Below, in pieces: positions 17,849 through 27,752 of a stretch of DNA of 46,674 nt (position 1 is the stretch's first letter; the number at the start of each line of letters is the position of its first letter). The stretch is from positions 1 to 46,674 of the forward strand of contig JAQCGO010000017.1 of assembly GCA_027618995.1 (NCBI GenBank). Direction: 5' to 3'. A model generated the notes under the pieces. The model did not search any database. It saw only the letters and a program-made list of their open reading frames with translations, and was not told the DNA's origin. The stretch comes from Pseudomonadota bacterium (GTDB lineage: Bacteria > Pseudomonadota > Gammaproteobacteria > Steroidobacterales > Woeseiaceae). A program made the translations under genes and the position numbers.

Positions 17849-19098
17849 CGATCCACCTCACCAAAGACGATGTCCTGCGTGCCGATGACTGCGACGACGT
17901 CGGCCAGCATGTGGCCTTCGACCATTTCGGACATGGCCGAGATGTGGGCAAAACCTGGTGCACGAATCTTCACCCGATACGGTTTGTTCGCGCCGTCCGA
18001 CACCAGGTAGATACCAAACTCGCCTTTCGGGTGCTCGATCGCCGCGTAAGCCTCGCCTTCCGGCACGCAATAGCCCTCGGTGAAGAGTTTGAAATGATGA
18101 ATCAACGACTCCATGTCATCCTTCATTTCAATTCGCCGCGGCGCGACGATCTTGTGATCGTCCAGCATCACCGGGCCCGGATTGGCACGCAGCCAGTCGA
18201 CGCACTGCTTGATGATCCGGTTCGACTGCCGCATTTCCTCGACGCGCACCAGGTAACGATCGTAGCAATCACCGTTAGTGCCAACCGGGATGTCGAAATC
18301 CATGCGATCGTAAACTTCGTACGGCTGCTTCTTGCGCAGGTCCCATTCGACGCCCGAACCGCGCAACATGGGGCCCGAGAATCCCAGCTGCATGGCGCGT
18401 TCCGCCGAGACCACGCCGATGTTGACTGTCCGCTGCTTCCAGATGCGGTTATCGGTCAACAATGTTTCATACTCGTCCACGCAGCCAGGGAACTTGACCG
18501 TGAAAGCCTCGATGAAATCGAGTACCGACCCTTCGCGCACGGAATTCAGGTGATTCAGTTCTTTCTTGCTGCGAAATTTCGAATCCTGATACTTCGGCAT
18601 CGAATCCGGCAGGTCCCGATAGACTCCGCCTGGCCGGTAATAGGTTGCATGCATACGAGTTCCTGAGACCGCCTCGTAGACGTCCATCAGGTCTTCGCGT
18701 TCCCGGAAGCAATACAGAAATATGGTCATGGCGCCGATATCCAGGCCATGCGCACCGAGCCACATCAGGTGATTGAGGACCCGCGTAATTTCGTCGAACA
18801 TCACCCGAATGTATTGCGCACGAATCGGCGGCTGGATGCCCAGCAGTTTTTCGATCGCAAGGACGTAACTGTGCTCGTTGCAGGTCATGGATACGTAGTC
18901 GAGCCTGTCCATGTAACCGATGCTTTGGTTGAACGGCTTCGACTCCGCGAGTTTTTCCGTGCCGCGATGCAGCAGACCAACATGCGGATCCGCTTTCTGG
19001 ATGGTCTCGCCATCGAGTTCCAGCACGAGTCGCAAAACACCATGCGCGGCAGGATGCTGCGGGCCGAAATTCATCGAATAGTTGTGAATCTCACTCAT
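17845..19098 (-). CDS. nuoD: NADH-quinone oxidoreductase subunit D
   Basis: A 417-residue 49-kDa subunit, related to the large subunit of [NiFe] hydrogenases, lining the quinone site with NuoB. The N-terminus [26 protein letters not shown] is diagnostic. The ATG at 19098 overlaps the nuoC stop (ATGAGTGA) and is preferred over a longer frame starting at 19194, whose extra residues are nuoC sequence read out of frame. NuoC and NuoD are separate proteins here, unlike the E. coli fusion. Confidence 0.97.
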   Translation of the reverse strand: MSEIHNYSMNFGPQHPAAHGVLRLVLELDGETIQKADPHVGLLHRGTEKLAESKPFNQSIGYMDRLDYVSMTCNEHSYVLAIEKLLGIQPPIRAQYIRVMFDEITRVLNHLMWLGAHGLDIGAMTIFLYCFREREDLMDVYEAVSGTRMHATYYRPGGVYRDLPDSMPKYQDSKFRSKKELNHLNSVREGSVLDFIEAFTVKFPGCVDEYETLLTDNRIWKQRTVNIGVVSAERAMQLGFSGPMLRGSGVEWDLRKKQPYEVYDRMDFDIPVGTNGDCYDRYLVRVEEMRQSNRIIKQCVDWLRANPGPVMLDDHKIVAPRRIEMKDDMESLIHHFKLFTEGYCVPEGEAYAAIEHPKGEFGIYLVSDGANKPYRVKIRAPGFAHISAMSEMVEGHMLADVVAVIGTQDIVFGEVDR

Positions 19099-19792
19099 TA
19101 CCGGTATCCCACAATTGCTCGTCATAGCGGTTGTCGTCACGTATGACCTTGGGCACGAGCGTTCTGGGCTCGATCGACACGGGCTGGTAGGCAACCCGAC
19201 CCTTGACCGGGTCGTAACTCACCTCGACGTTGCCGATCAACGGAAAGTCCTTGCGGAACGGGTGGCCGATAAAGCCGTAATCCGTCAACACGCGGCGCAG
19301 GTCCGGATGCCCTTCGAACAGAATACCAAACATGTCGAACGCTTCGCGCTCGAACCAGTTCGCCGAGTTCCAGATGTCGACGACGGACCGCACCCGAGGC
19401 GGATTGTCGGTACCCGTGAATACACGCATCCGCAGACGCGTGTTGTGACGCAGCGATAACAGGTGATAGACGACGGCAAAGCGACGCGCGTCAAATTGAT
19501 CTGCCTCGTCGAGAATCACGGGCCGGCGTTGTACGCCGCGACTGAAACCACTATCGGTTGCAGACGATGTGGTCCATTCGGACTCGCCATACAGCAGGTA
19601 GTCAACACCGCAGACGTCCATCAGCATTTCGAAGCCGAATTCCGGTTCGCTACGCAGCGCGGTCGCGACAGCAATCAAATCGTCTTTCGCGACTTCAATG
19701 GTCAATTCGCCACAACTGGACGCGATGCGAGTTACCTGCTCGCCGAAGCGCTCGACAATCCGAGCGTCCAATGTCTCGTAACGGTCCGTCAT
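19091..19792 (-). CDS. nuoC: NADH-quinone oxidoreductase subunit C
   Basis: A 233-residue 30-kDa subunit of the peripheral arm. The family signature is present as [34 protein letters not shown], followed by [12 protein letters not shown]. It has no cofactor. It bridges NuoD and NuoI. The stop overlaps the nuoD start by eight bases. Confidence 0.97.
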   Translation of the reverse strand: MTDRYETLDARIVERFGEQVTRIASSCGELTIEVAKDDLIAVATALRSEPEFGFEMLMDVCGVDYLLYGESEWTTSSATDSGFSRGVQRRPVILDEADQFDARRFAVVYHLLSLRHNTRLRMRVFTGTDNPPRVRSVVDIWNSANWFEREAFDMFGILFEGHPDLRRVLTDYGFIGHPFRKDFPLIGNVEVSYDPVKGRVAYQPVSIEPRTLVPKVIRDDNRYDEQLWDTGNE

Positions 19793-19801
19793 TTCAGTGT
19801 C

Positions 19802-20299
19802 TTATCTGGCTATCGTGCTCGTACGACGAATTTTGTTTTGCAGTTGTATCAGCCCGTAAATTAAGGCTTCAGCGGTTGGCGGGCAGCCGGGCACATAGAC
19901 GTCAACCGGCACGATACGGTCACAACCGCGCACAACGGCGTATGAGTAGTGATAATAGCCACCACCATTGGCACATGAGCCCATCGAGACTACCCATCGC
20001 GGCTCCGGCATCTGGTCGTACACCTTGCGCAAAGCAGGTGCCATCTTGTTGGTCAGGGTTCCGGCCACGATCATGCAATCGGATTGCCGCGGACTGGGCC
20101 GAAAAATGATGCCAAATCGATCGAGATCGTAACGCGACGCACCGGCCTGCATCATCTCGATGGCGCAACAGGCCAGGCCGAAAGTCATGGGCCATAAAGA
20201 GCCCGTACGCGCCCAGTTCATCACGGCATCAACGCTGGTTACAACGAAGCCCTTTTTCTGCAGGCTCTCGCCGGCGTTGACCGCAGCAACATCTGCCAT
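19802..20299 (-). CDS. nuoB: NADH-quinone oxidoreductase subunit B (cluster N2)
   Basis: A 165-residue subunit holding the terminal [4Fe-4S] cluster N2. The ligands are the adjacent Cys44/Cys45 ([10 protein letters not shown]), Cys109 (MGSCANGGG) and Cys139 (VPGCPP). The ATG at 20299 has GAGG six bases upstream and lies 20 bases after the nuoA stop. An in-frame ATG at 20329 would overlap nuoA and lacks a ribosome site. Confidence 0.95.
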   Translation of the reverse strand: MADVAAVNAGESLQKKGFVVTSVDAVMNWARTGSLWPMTFGLACCAIEMMQAGASRYDLDRFGIIFRPSPRQSDCMIVAGTLTNKMAPALRKVYDQMPEPRWVVSMGSCANGGGYYHYSYAVVRGCDRIVPVDVYVPGCPPTAEALIYGLIQLQNKIRRTSTIAR

Positions 20300-20319
20300 G
20301 CCTGCCTCAGCGTTTGGAG

Positions 20320-20676
20320 CTAATCCCATTCGAGCGCCCCTTTTTTCCACTCATAGATGAATCCCACGACCAGAATCGCCAGGAACAACGCCATGGCGAG
20401 AATCCCGAACCGGCCAACAGTATCCAGCGACACCGCCCACGGGAACAGGAAAGCGATCTCCAGATCGAAAATGATAAAAAGTATGGCGACCAGGTAGTAG
20501 CGCACGTCGAACTTGGTACGCGAATCATCAAACGGCTCAAAGCCGCATTCATAGGGCGACAACTTCTCGTCATCCTTGCTGCCACGCCCGATCAAAAAGC
20601 CCAGCGCCAGCAGTACCAGGCCGATGCCCATGGCAACGCCGAGAAAAACGAGGACCGGAAAGTAGTTTTGTAACAT
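20320..20676 (-). CDS. nuoA: NADH-quinone oxidoreductase subunit A
   Basis: A 118-residue protein with three membrane helices and the diagnostic loop YECGFEPF near residues 43-50, then [26 protein letters not shown]. First gene of the 14-gene complex I operon. No clear promoter of its own is visible in the 83 bases after tRNA-Leu, so it may be read from the secG/tRNA-Leu transcript as well. Confidence 0.97.
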   Translation of the reverse strand: MLQNYFPVLVFLGVAMGIGLVLLALGFLIGRGSKDDEKLSPYECGFEPFDDSRTKFDVRYYLVAILFIIFDLEIAFLFPWAVSLDTVGRFGILAMALFLAILVVGFIYEWKKGALEWD

Positions 20677-20759
20677 CTCTGCCTGTTGTCGAGCCCAGCT
20701 AGCAGCCGGTCTCGTAATTCGAATTGCCCTGCAAATCAGCGCAATATTCTAAAAGATAT

Positions 20760-20844
20760 TGGTGCTCTGGGCGAGACTCGAACTCGCACGACTTGCGCCA
20801 CTGCCCCCTCAAGACAGCGTGTCTACCAATTCCACCACCAGAGC
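20760..20844 (-). tRNA. tRNA-Leu (GAG)
   Basis: An 85-base class II tRNA with encoded CCA. Acceptor GCTCTGG/CCAGAGC, anticodon loop TTGAGGG with anticodon GAG, and a long variable arm. It lies directly downstream of secG, as in many gammaproteobacteria, and upstream of nuoA. Confidence 0.96.
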
Positions 20845-20871
20845 AAATATTGTGGTCCAGCCCGTGGCTCG

Positions 20872-21279
20872 TTATTCGCCTTCCGATGCCGGCAGTTCAG
20901 CCGCGTCTTCGACACCTTGTTCAGGTTCGAGTGCAGGCATTTCATCAACTGCAAGTTCATCGGTGAGCTCAGGCACCGATTCGACCGGATCGACGAGCGG
21001 CTGCACGTTTTCGATCAGGCGCTCTTCCGGATCCGTCGAGCGTTGACTGCTCAGGTACGCCAGCGTGAGGCTGCTGGCAAAAAATGCCGTGGCCAGGACC
21101 CCCGTAGCGCGAGAAAAGAAACTGCCGGATCCACGGGCGCCAAACACAGTGCCCGACGCGCCCGCGCCAAACCCAGCACCCGCATCTGCACCCTTGCCGC
21201 GCTGCATCAGCACCAGCAGGATAATCCCGAGAGCAATCAACGTGTGTGCAATCAACACACCTTTCTGAATCGTATCCAT
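20872..21279 (-). CDS. secG: Preprotein translocase subunit SecG
   Basis: A 135-residue inner-membrane protein of the SecYEG translocon. Two membrane helices (residues ~8-25 and ~55-75) flank the conserved cytoplasmic loop MQRGKGADAGAGFG...GTVFGARGSG. A ~50-residue acidic C-terminal tail, longer than in E. coli, follows. The ATG at 21279 has GAGG six bases upstream, and that site overlaps the tpiA stop; longer in-frame starts fall inside tpiA. Likely co-transcribed with tpiA. Confidence 0.95.
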   Translation of the reverse strand: MDTIQKGVLIAHTLIALGIILLVLMQRGKGADAGAGFGAGASGTVFGARGSGSFFSRATGVLATAFFASSLTLAYLSSQRSTDPEERLIENVQPLVDPVESVPELTDELAVDEMPALEPEQGVEDAAELPASEGE

Positions 21280-21286
21280 TAAATCC

Positions 21287-22045
21287 TCAAAGACTGGCTG
21301 CCACTGTGGCAATTGCCAGAAAATCACTTGCTTTTAACGATGCGCCGCCAATCAGGCCGCCATCGATATCCGGCATCGAAAATAAACCTGCGGCATTGTC
21401 GCCTTTCACGCTGCCGCCGTACAGGATAAGTATCGTCTCGGCGACGTCTGCATCGTGTGCCGCCAGAATCGAGCGAATATGCCGGTGTAGGTCCTGCGCC
21501 TGCTCCGGCGTCGCGGTCAGACCGGTACCGATCGCCCAGACCGGTTCATAAGCCACCACCGCGGTGCCAAATCCCGCTATACCGACACGCTCAAGCACCG
21601 CGTTCAGCTGCCGATCAATAACAATCCTCGTTTCGCCCGCTTCACGCTCGGCCAGCGTTTCCCCAACACAAAGTATCGGTCGCAGGCCGCCCTCAAGCGC
21701 CGCACTGAACTTCGCTGCAACGGCATCGCTGGACTCGCCAAACAGGCTACGGCGCTCGGAGTGGCCGACCAGAACATAGCTGCAGCCGACGTTTCGCAGC
21801 ATGGCGGCCGATATCTCGCCCGTAAATGCCCCTGACGGGTGTTCCGAGACCGTTTGTGCCCCCAGCTCGACCGGACTATCCGCAATCTGCTCTGCAACCG
21901 CTGCCAGATAGGGAAACGGCGGGCAAACCAGCAATCTGACCCTGTCGGAGACCGGTACGCCTGCAAGAATGCCAGCCAGCAGCTCGGAATTACGAGCTGC
22001 GTCGCCATTCATCTTCCAATTTCCGGCCACCAGAATGTCGCGCAT
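21287..22045 (-). CDS. tpiA: Triosephosphate isomerase
   Basis: A 252-residue TIM-barrel enzyme interconverting dihydroxyacetone phosphate and glyceraldehyde 3-phosphate. The substrate Lys is in VAGNWKMNG, the catalytic His in VLVGHSERR, the catalytic Glu in VVAYEPVWAIGTG, and the phosphate-binding glycine region in LYGGSVKGDNA. I use the ATG at 22045, which aligns with family N-termini; a GTG at 22057 adds four residues. It sits between glmM and secG, a common order in this class. Confidence 0.97.
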   Translation of the reverse strand: MRDILVAGNWKMNGDAARNSELLAGILAGVPVSDRVRLLVCPPFPYLAAVAEQIADSPVELGAQTVSEHPSGAFTGEISAAMLRNVGCSYVLVGHSERRSLFGESSDAVAAKFSAALEGGLRPILCVGETLAEREAGETRIVIDRQLNAVLERVGIAGFGTAVVAYEPVWAIGTGLTATPEQAQDLHRHIRSILAAHDADVAETILILYGGSVKGDNAAGLFSMPDIDGGLIGGASLKASDFLAIATVAASL

Positions 22046-22124
22046 GGACTTAACCACCGAACCCCAAAATCGCGCGCAGGATACCGGGGCTAACCCCGCA
22101 AATCAACGTGATTGATGGCTACTG

Positions 22125-23459
22125 TCAGCTCGCTGCCGCAGCAACGACGACGGCGAGACGTTCCGCCAGGGCGACCACCTGTTCGTGGTTTTCGCCTTCA
22201 ACCATGACCCGGATCACGGGCTCGGTTCCGGAGGCCCGCAGGACGACCCGCCCGGTATTGGCCAGCTCGACCTCGGCGCCCGCGACCGCTTCCTGAATAA
22301 CGGTGGACGTGGTCGGGTCGAACGGTTTTTTGGTGCGTACATTGAGCATCGTCTGTGGATACTTCGACATGCCGGCCGCCAACTCCGACAACGACTTGCC
22401 GGTTTCCTGCATCACCGCCAATACCTGCAGGGCGCAGACCAGGCCATCGCCCGTCGTAGTCTGGTCCAGGGAAATCATGTGGCCGGAGGTCTCACCGCCG
22501 ATAATGCCGCCGGTTTCACGCAGCATTTCAAGAACATAGCGATCGCCGACGTTGGCGCGGCGAAACTCGATGTCGACGCTGCTCAGTGCGCGTTCAAGTC
22601 CCAGGTTGCTCATCACGGTACCGACCACCGGACCGGTCAGCTTGCCACGGCGATGCAGCGCGATCGCCAGTATGTAAAGCATCTGGTCGCCATCGATCAG
22701 CTTGCCGAACTCATCGACCATGACGACGCGATCGCCATCGCCATCAAGGGCGACGCCGACATGCGCACGTACCGCGGGCACCGTCAGCTGCAGCAATTCC
22801 GTATGCGTGGAACCACAGCCGTCATTAATATTGCGGCCGTTGGGCGAACAACCGATCGGGATGACTTCGGCGCCGAGAGCACTCAATGTTCGCGGGCCAA
22901 CCTTATAACCAGCTCCGTTGGCGCCATCGAAGACCACTTTGAAGCCGTCGAGCGTCATTCCGGATGGAAATGTCGATGCGGCAAATTCCTGGTAGCGAAC
23001 TCGCGCCGTATCGATCCGCTTCGCCTTGCCCAGCGCACCGGACTCGCGCGTAATCGCGGGTTTTTCGAGGTGGGCTTCGATTTGCCGCTCGATATCGTCG
23101 CTGAGCTTGGCGCCATTGCGGTCAAAAAACTTGATGCCGTTGTCTTCGTACAGGTTATGCGAAGCACTGATGACCACGCCGAGATCCGCCATGAATTGCT
23201 GCGTCAGTTGCGCGATGCCCGGGGTCGGCAACGGGCCGAGCAGCAGGACGTCGATTCCGGCAGCAACAAACCCGGCCTCGAGCGCTGACTCAAACATGTA
23301 TCCGGAGAGCCGCGTGTCTTTGCCGATCAGCACGGTGCCGCCGGCGGGAATGAGTACTCGTGCAGCCGCACTCGCGAGTCGCATGGCGAAATCGGCCGTC
23401 ATCGGGTTAGTGCCAACTTTTCCCCGGATGCCATCTGTGCCGAAATATTTCCTGCTCAT
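22125..23459 (-). CDS. glmM: Phosphoglucosamine mutase
   Basis: A 444-residue alpha-D-phosphohexomutase that converts glucosamine 6-phosphate to glucosamine 1-phosphate for UDP-GlcNAc and peptidoglycan synthesis. The active serine (Ser100) is in ISASHN, the metal loop is DGDGDRV, the sugar loop GGETSGH, and the phosphate loop RASGTEPVIRVM at the C-terminus. The start MSRKYFGTDGIRG is typical and overlaps the folP stop (ATGA). Confidence 0.98.
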   Translation of the reverse strand: MSRKYFGTDGIRGKVGTNPMTADFAMRLASAAARVLIPAGGTVLIGKDTRLSGYMFESALEAGFVAAGIDVLLLGPLPTPGIAQLTQQFMADLGVVISASHNLYEDNGIKFFDRNGAKLSDDIERQIEAHLEKPAITRESGALGKAKRIDTARVRYQEFAASTFPSGMTLDGFKVVFDGANGAGYKVGPRTLSALGAEVIPIGCSPNGRNINDGCGSTHTELLQLTVPAVRAHVGVALDGDGDRVVMVDEFGKLIDGDQMLYILAIALHRRGKLTGPVVGTVMSNLGLERALSSVDIEFRRANVGDRYVLEMLRETGGIIGGETSGHMISLDQTTTGDGLVCALQVLAVMQETGKSLSELAAGMSKYPQTMLNVRTKKPFDPTTSTVIQEAVAGAEVELANTGRVVLRASGTEPVIRVMVEGENHEQVVALAERLAVVVAAAAS

Positions 23460-24271
23460 TTTTCTCTGCCTGCCTCGCCCAAACTCCGCGCAACACGTAT
23501 CGCGTCGACGGTTTCTTTAACGTCATGCGCCCGGATAATGTCCGCGCCCTGCAGTACCGCTACCACCGCTGCCGCAATGCTGGCAGCCAGGCGGTCATCA
23601 ACATCACGGCCGGCAATGGCACCCAGTGTCGATTTGCGGGAGATACCAATCAGTACCGGGCAGCCGATCCGCCGCAATTGTCGCAGATTTGCCAACAACT
23701 CGACATTCTGTGCCGTCGTCTTGCCAAAGCCGAAACCGGGATCCACCAGCAGCATTTCCTGCTTCAGGCCCGCCGCAACACATTCTGCCACGCGCGCCGC
23801 GAGGAACTGTGTGACCTCGACCACAACATCAACATAATGTGGCTCAAGCTGCATGCTGCGAGGGTCGCCCTGCATATGCATCAGGCAAACCGGTGTCTGC
23901 AGTTCGACCGCGGTTGCCAATGCGCCTTCGGCCTGCAGCGCACGAACGTCGTTGATCAGCACCGCCCCGGCAGCCACCGCCGCACGCATGACGCCGGGCT
24001 TGCTGCTGTCGATGGAAATCGGGATCTCAAACTCGGCGCTGATGGCCTCGATAACCGGCACGACACGGTCGAGTTCCAGCTGTTCATCGACGACCGCCGC
24101 CCCGGGGCGGGTAGATTCGCCGCCGATGTCGATGATAGCGGCACCGTAGGCAATCATTTTCCGCGCCTGCTGCAGCGCCTGTTCCGTACTGAGAAACCGG
24201 CCACCATCCGAGAACGAATCGGGCGTCACGTTAAGCACGCCCATTACGCAGGGGTAGTTCAGGCCGAGCAT
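23456..24271 (-). CDS. folP: Dihydropteroate synthase
   Basis: A 271-residue TIM-barrel enzyme joining p-aminobenzoate to the pterin diphosphate in folate synthesis, and the target of sulfonamides. Signatures: MGVLNVTPDSFSDGG near residues 10-25, IDIGGESTRPGA, and later DPGFGFGKT and ISRKSTLG. It lies 15 bases after ftsH and overlaps glmM, the usual ftsH-folP-glmM order. Confidence 0.97.
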   Translation of the reverse strand: MLGLNYPCVMGVLNVTPDSFSDGGRFLSTEQALQQARKMIAYGAAIIDIGGESTRPGAAVVDEQLELDRVVPVIEAISAEFEIPISIDSSKPGVMRAAVAAGAVLINDVRALQAEGALATAVELQTPVCLMHMQGDPRSMQLEPHYVDVVVEVTQFLAARVAECVAAGLKQEMLLVDPGFGFGKTTAQNVELLANLRQLRRIGCPVLIGISRKSTLGAIAGRDVDDRLAASIAAAVVAVLQGADIIRAHDVKETVDAIRVARSLGEAGREK

Positions 24272-24286
24272 GTGTCGGGTGAAAAG

Positions 24287-26215
24287 CTAGTGTTCGCTGG
24301 CCGGTCCACCGATCGAGCCGGACGGCTCACTGCGGGGCGACTTGGGACCCGAGCCATCGACCGGGGGTGGCGTATCTTCCCAGCCTTCCGGCGGGCTGGG
24401 CTCCTTGCCGTCCATGATTTCAACAATCTGCGCGTGCGTAAGCGTTTCGAATTTGAGCAACGCTTTGGCCATGACATGCAACTCGTCCAGGTGATTGTCG
24501 AGAATCTCCTTGGCGCGCTGGTAGTTGCGATCAATGATGGTGCGGACTTCGATATCAATCGCATTCGCAGTGTCATCCGACACGTGCTTGTGTTGTGTGA
24601 CTGAGCGGCCGAGGAAAACCTCGCCGTCTTCTTCGGAATAGGTCAACGGACCCAAGCGATCCGACAGGCCCCATTTTGTGACCATATTGCGGGCGATTTC
24701 AGTCGCGCGCTCGATGTCGTTCGACGCACCTGTCGTCACCGCATCAGCGCCAAATATTTTTTCCTCGGCGAGTCGCCCGCCGAACAGGGTCGAAATGCGA
24801 CTTTCGAGCAATTGTTTCGACGTGCTGTAGCGGTCTTCTTCCGGCAAATACATGGTGACGCCCAGCGCACGACCACGCGGAATAATGGTGACCTTGTAAA
24901 CCGGGTCATGCTCCGGCACGCGGAATCCGACAATCGCGTGGCCGGCCTCATGATAGGCCGTATTCCGTTTTTCCTTTTCACTCATTACCATGGAGCGACG
25001 TTCCGCACCCATCATGATCTTGTCTTTCGCCTTCTCGAATTGGTCCATGCTGACGACGCGACGATTGCCGCGCGCCGCAAACAAGGCCGCTTCGTTGACC
25101 AGGTTCGCCAGATCCGCACCCGAGAAGCCCGGCGTACCGCGCGCGATGAGGTTCGGCTGTACGTCCTCGTCGAGCGGCACTTTGCGCATATGCACCTTTA
25201 ATATGAGTTCGCGACCGCGAATGTCGGGCAACGGCACGACAACCTGACGATCGAATCGACCGGGCCGCAGCAACGCAGGATCGAGAACGTCCGGCCGGTT
25301 TGTCGCCGCGATGACTATTACGCCTTCCGAGCCTTCAAATCCGTCCATCTCAACGAGCATCTGGTTCAGCGTTTGCTCACGCTCATCGTGCCCACCGCCC
25401 AGGCCAGCGCCGCGATGCCGGCCTACGGCGTCGAGTTCGTCAATAAAAATGATGCACGGGGCCTGCTTCTTGGCCTGGTCAAACATATCGCGAACGCGCG
25501 ACGCGCCGACGCCAACAAACATTTCTACGAAGTCCGACCCGGAAATCGTGAAAAACGGCACTTTGGCCTCACCGGCAATTGCTCGTGCCAGCAAGGTCTT
25601 GCCGGTACCCGGTGAGCCAACCATCAGAACGCCTTTGGGAATCTTGCCGCCCAGGCGCTGAAATTTGCTCGGGTCCTTGAGGAAGTCCACGATCTCGGAG
25701 ACCTCGTCTTTGGCCTCATCGATACCCGCCACATCCGCAAAAGTAACGTTGACCTGATCTTCCCCGAGTAGCCGTGCCTTGCTCTTGCCGAATGACATTG
25801 CGCCACGTCCGCCACCACCGCCCTGCATCTGGCGCATGAAGTAAATCCAGACGCCGATCAGCAGCAGAATCGGGAATGAGCTGAACAGCAGCTGGCCAAT
25901 GATGCTTTGCGACGGCGGTTCTGCGGCACCGAATTGCACGCCGTTTTTGATCAGCAAATCAACCAGCGGGCCGGTATCCGTTTCCGGGTTGATCGTGTAA
26001 TAACCGAGCGGCTTGCGGCTGCCGAAGGCGATACGCGTATTCGACTCCGAGAATTCCACGACCTCGATATTTCCGGATTTGATCTGAGCCAGGAATTCCG
26101 AATAGTCCATGGACTGTGGCTGACCACTGTTGACGCCGGACAAGCCCTGCACGACAGACAGCAGCACGACGATAATTACGATAAATACCAGGACGTTCTT
26201 TGTCAGATCATTCAC
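24287..26215 (-). CDS. ftsH: ATP-dependent zinc metalloprotease FtsH
   Basis: A 642-residue membrane AAA+ protease that degrades unassembled membrane proteins and regulators. Membrane helices at ~8-24 and ~108-127 flank a small periplasmic domain. Walker A GSPGTGKT is at 200-207, Walker B IIFIDE at 255-260, the second region of homology is [20 protein letters not shown], and the zinc motif HEAGH is at 422-426. The tail is rich in proline and glycine. The frame opens with GTG (26215) and aligns with known N-termini without extension. Family members turn over sigma-32; a sigma-32-type promoter occurs nearby at dnaK. Confidence 0.98.
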   Translation of the reverse strand: MNDLTKNVLVFIVIIVVLLSVVQGLSGVNSGQPQSMDYSEFLAQIKSGNIEVVEFSESNTRIAFGSRKPLGYYTINPETDTGPLVDLLIKNGVQFGAAEPPSQSIIGQLLFSSFPILLLIGVWIYFMRQMQGGGGGRGAMSFGKSKARLLGEDQVNVTFADVAGIDEAKDEVSEIVDFLKDPSKFQRLGGKIPKGVLMVGSPGTGKTLLARAIAGEAKVPFFTISGSDFVEMFVGVGASRVRDMFDQAKKQAPCIIFIDELDAVGRHRGAGLGGGHDEREQTLNQMLVEMDGFEGSEGVIVIAATNRPDVLDPALLRPGRFDRQVVVPLPDIRGRELILKVHMRKVPLDEDVQPNLIARGTPGFSGADLANLVNEAALFAARGNRRVVSMDQFEKAKDKIMMGAERRSMVMSEKEKRNTAYHEAGHAIVGFRVPEHDPVYKVTIIPRGRALGVTMYLPEEDRYSTSKQLLESRISTLFGGRLAEEKIFGADAVTTGASNDIERATEIARNMVTKWGLSDRLGPLTYSEEDGEVFLGRSVTQHKHVSDDTANAIDIEVRTIIDRNYQRAKEILDNHLDELHVMAKALLKFETLTHAQIVEIMDGKEPSPPEGWEDTPPPVDGSGPKSPRSEPSGSIGGPASEH

Positions 26216-26282
26216 ATTCAGAACCCGTGGCGAAATGCGCCAGATAAATTAAGGAGTTAGCTGCGCTCTAACCATTTAGACA

Positions 26283-26909
26283 CTACACCAATTGATAGTT
26301 TCTCGCTACCAAGTACACCTCACGGCTGCCAGCCCTTGAAGCCTTTGGTTTCCGGACCTTTACGGTGCCGAAACAGCTGCGGACATCGGCCAGAAAAGGG
26401 TCGAAACCTGTGCCCTGAAACAGCTTGCAGACAAAGTCGCCTCGCGGTCGCAGGACCTGACGGGCAAAAACGAGCGCCAGTTCTGCCAGGTACATCGACT
26501 TTGGTTGGTCAACGGCCCTGTACCCACTGGAATTGGGGGCCAAATCGCTCATTACAAGGTCCACCTTTTCACTCCCCAGAACTTCCAGAAGTTGCGCCAG
26601 GACGGCGTCATCCGTGAAGTCGCCGACGATGAACTCAACGCAGGGCAGCGAATCCATCGGCAGCACATCGATGGCCACGATGCGGGCACGTCCTTTAAGT
26701 TTTTCGGTGACGTACTGGCTCCAGCTGCCGGGCGCCGCGCCAAGATCCACGCAGCTCATGTCGGGTCGCAGCAGACGTTCCACCTCGTCTATCTCCTGCA
26801 ATTTGAATACGGCACGCGACCGCCAACCCTCGCGTCGCGCGCGTTGTACATACGGGTCTCGTTCCTGGCGTTCCCGCCAACTGACGCTTGAACCGCGTGG
26901 CTTGCTCAT
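26283..26909 (-). CDS. rlmE: 23S rRNA 2'-O-ribose U2552 methyltransferase RlmE
   Basis: A 208-residue SAM-dependent methyltransferase of the FtsJ/RrmJ family, acting on the 50S subunit. The Lys of KLQEIDE, the SAM motif VDLGAAPGSWSQYV, the Asp of VMSDLAPN and the late Lys of FVCKLFQG form the expected K-D-K set. The ATG at 26909 gives the usual MSKPRGSS-type start; an upstream frame to 26942 runs into the promoter region. Divergent from yhbY, upstream of ftsH. Confidence 0.95.
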   Translation of the reverse strand: MSKPRGSSVSWRERQERDPYVQRARREGWRSRAVFKLQEIDEVERLLRPDMSCVDLGAAPGSWSQYVTEKLKGRARIVAIDVLPMDSLPCVEFIVGDFTDDAVLAQLLEVLGSEKVDLVMSDLAPNSSGYRAVDQPKSMYLAELALVFARQVLRPRGDFVCKLFQGTGFDPFLADVRSCFGTVKVRKPKASRAGSREVYLVARNYQLV

Positions 26910-26949
26910 GTCGCAGCACTCAAGACTTGCAGCGGGCACCAATCCACAC

Positions 26950-26958
26950 TGTTACAAT
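26950..26958 (+). promoter_or_regulatory. Extended -10 promoter candidate of yhbY
   Basis: TG-T-TACAAT (extended -10 form, five of six to TATAAT) ends eight bases before the yhbY ATG, which would give an almost leaderless transcript. No good -35 is visible, consistent with an extended -10 promoter. Confidence 0.45.
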
Positions 26959-26966
26959 CCGCGCCC

Positions 26967-27266
26967 ATGCCACTCATCGAATCCCAGAAAAAATACCTGC
27001 GCGGTCTCGGACACCACCTGAAGCCCGTCGTCATGATCGCCGAATCCGGCTTGACGGATTCGGCGTTGCAGGAATTCGAATCAACCATTGCACACCACGA
27101 GTTGATCAAAGTCAGCGTTCGAGTGGGTGATCGAGCAGTACGTGCCGGAATCATAGAATCTCTGTGTGCCAGCGGGCCGGTCGAACTGGTACAACGCATC
27201 GGCAACATTGCCCTCTTGTACCGTGCGAATCCGCAAAAGAAGAAACGCATAAACTTGCCGAACTAG
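26967..27266 (+). CDS. yhbY: Ribosome assembly RNA-binding protein YhbY
   Basis: A 99-residue CRM-domain protein that binds 50S precursors. Seen: the N-terminal K-x-L-R-G-L-G-H-x-L-K-P-V-V segment, the G-L-T-D-S motif, the E-L-I-K-V region and a basic C-terminus (NPQKKKRINL). It is divergent from rlmE and convergent with greA. Normal length. Confidence 0.93.
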   Translation: MPLIESQKKYLRGLGHHLKPVVMIAESGLTDSALQEFESTIAHHELIKVSVRVGDRAVRAGIIESLCASGPVELVQRIGNIALLYRANPQKKKRINLPN

Positions 27267-27274
27267 TCCGGCAA
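27255..27274. terminator. Possible bidirectional hairpin between yhbY and greA
   Basis: TTGCCG (27255-27260) pairs with CGGCAA (27269-27274) between the two convergent genes, overlapping the yhbY stop. T-tracts are weak on both sides, so this is only a candidate. Confidence 0.3.
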
Positions 27275-27275
27275 A

Positions 27276-27752
27276 TCAAATATACCGGACCTGAATTACC
27301 TCATAGCGCTTTTGACCAGCCGGCGCTGACAACGTAATTTCATCACCCTCGTACTTGCCAATCAATGCACGAGCCATGGGTGACGTATACGAAATGAGGC
27401 CCTGTTTCAGATCCGATTCATCTTCGCCGACAATACGGTAGACAATTTCAGTGCCAGTCGCGTCATCGAGCAAGTCCACCGTCGCGCCAAACACGATCTT
27501 GCCTTTAGCATCGACGACGGTAACGTCAATGACCTGCAAATTCGAGAGCTTTGCCTCCAGCTCCTTGATCCGGCCTTCAATAAAACCCTGTTGTTCCTTC
27601 GCCGCATGATATTCAGCGTTTTCCTTCAGGTCACCATGGGCCCTGGCTTCCGCAATCGCCTGAATGACAGCGGGTCGATCAACACTTTTCAGGCGTTTCA
27701 GCTCTTCCTGCAGCAGTTCATGGCCGCGCACTGTCATCGGTACCTTGATCAT
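27276..27752 (-). CDS. greA: Transcription elongation factor GreA
   Basis: A 158-residue factor that stimulates transcript cleavage in backtracked RNA polymerase. N-terminal coiled coil with the acidic tip, including [21 protein letters not shown] (the D-x-x-E-N tip motif), then the FKBP-like C-terminal domain. The ATG overlaps the carB stop (ATGA), so carB-greA are translationally coupled. The start [14 protein letters not shown] is typical. Confidence 0.97.
   Translation of the reverse strand: MIKVPMTVRGHELLQEELKRLKSVDRPAVIQAIAEARAHGDLKENAEYHAAKEQQGFIEGRIKELEAKLSNLQVIDVTVVDAKGKIVFGATVDLLDDATGTEIVYRIVGEDESDLKQGLISYTSPMARALIGKYEGDEITLSAPAGQKRYEVIQVRYI

Noticed and set aside
22185..23288. 367-codon open frame opposite glmM
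   Set aside because: Antisense shadow with no recognisable domain.
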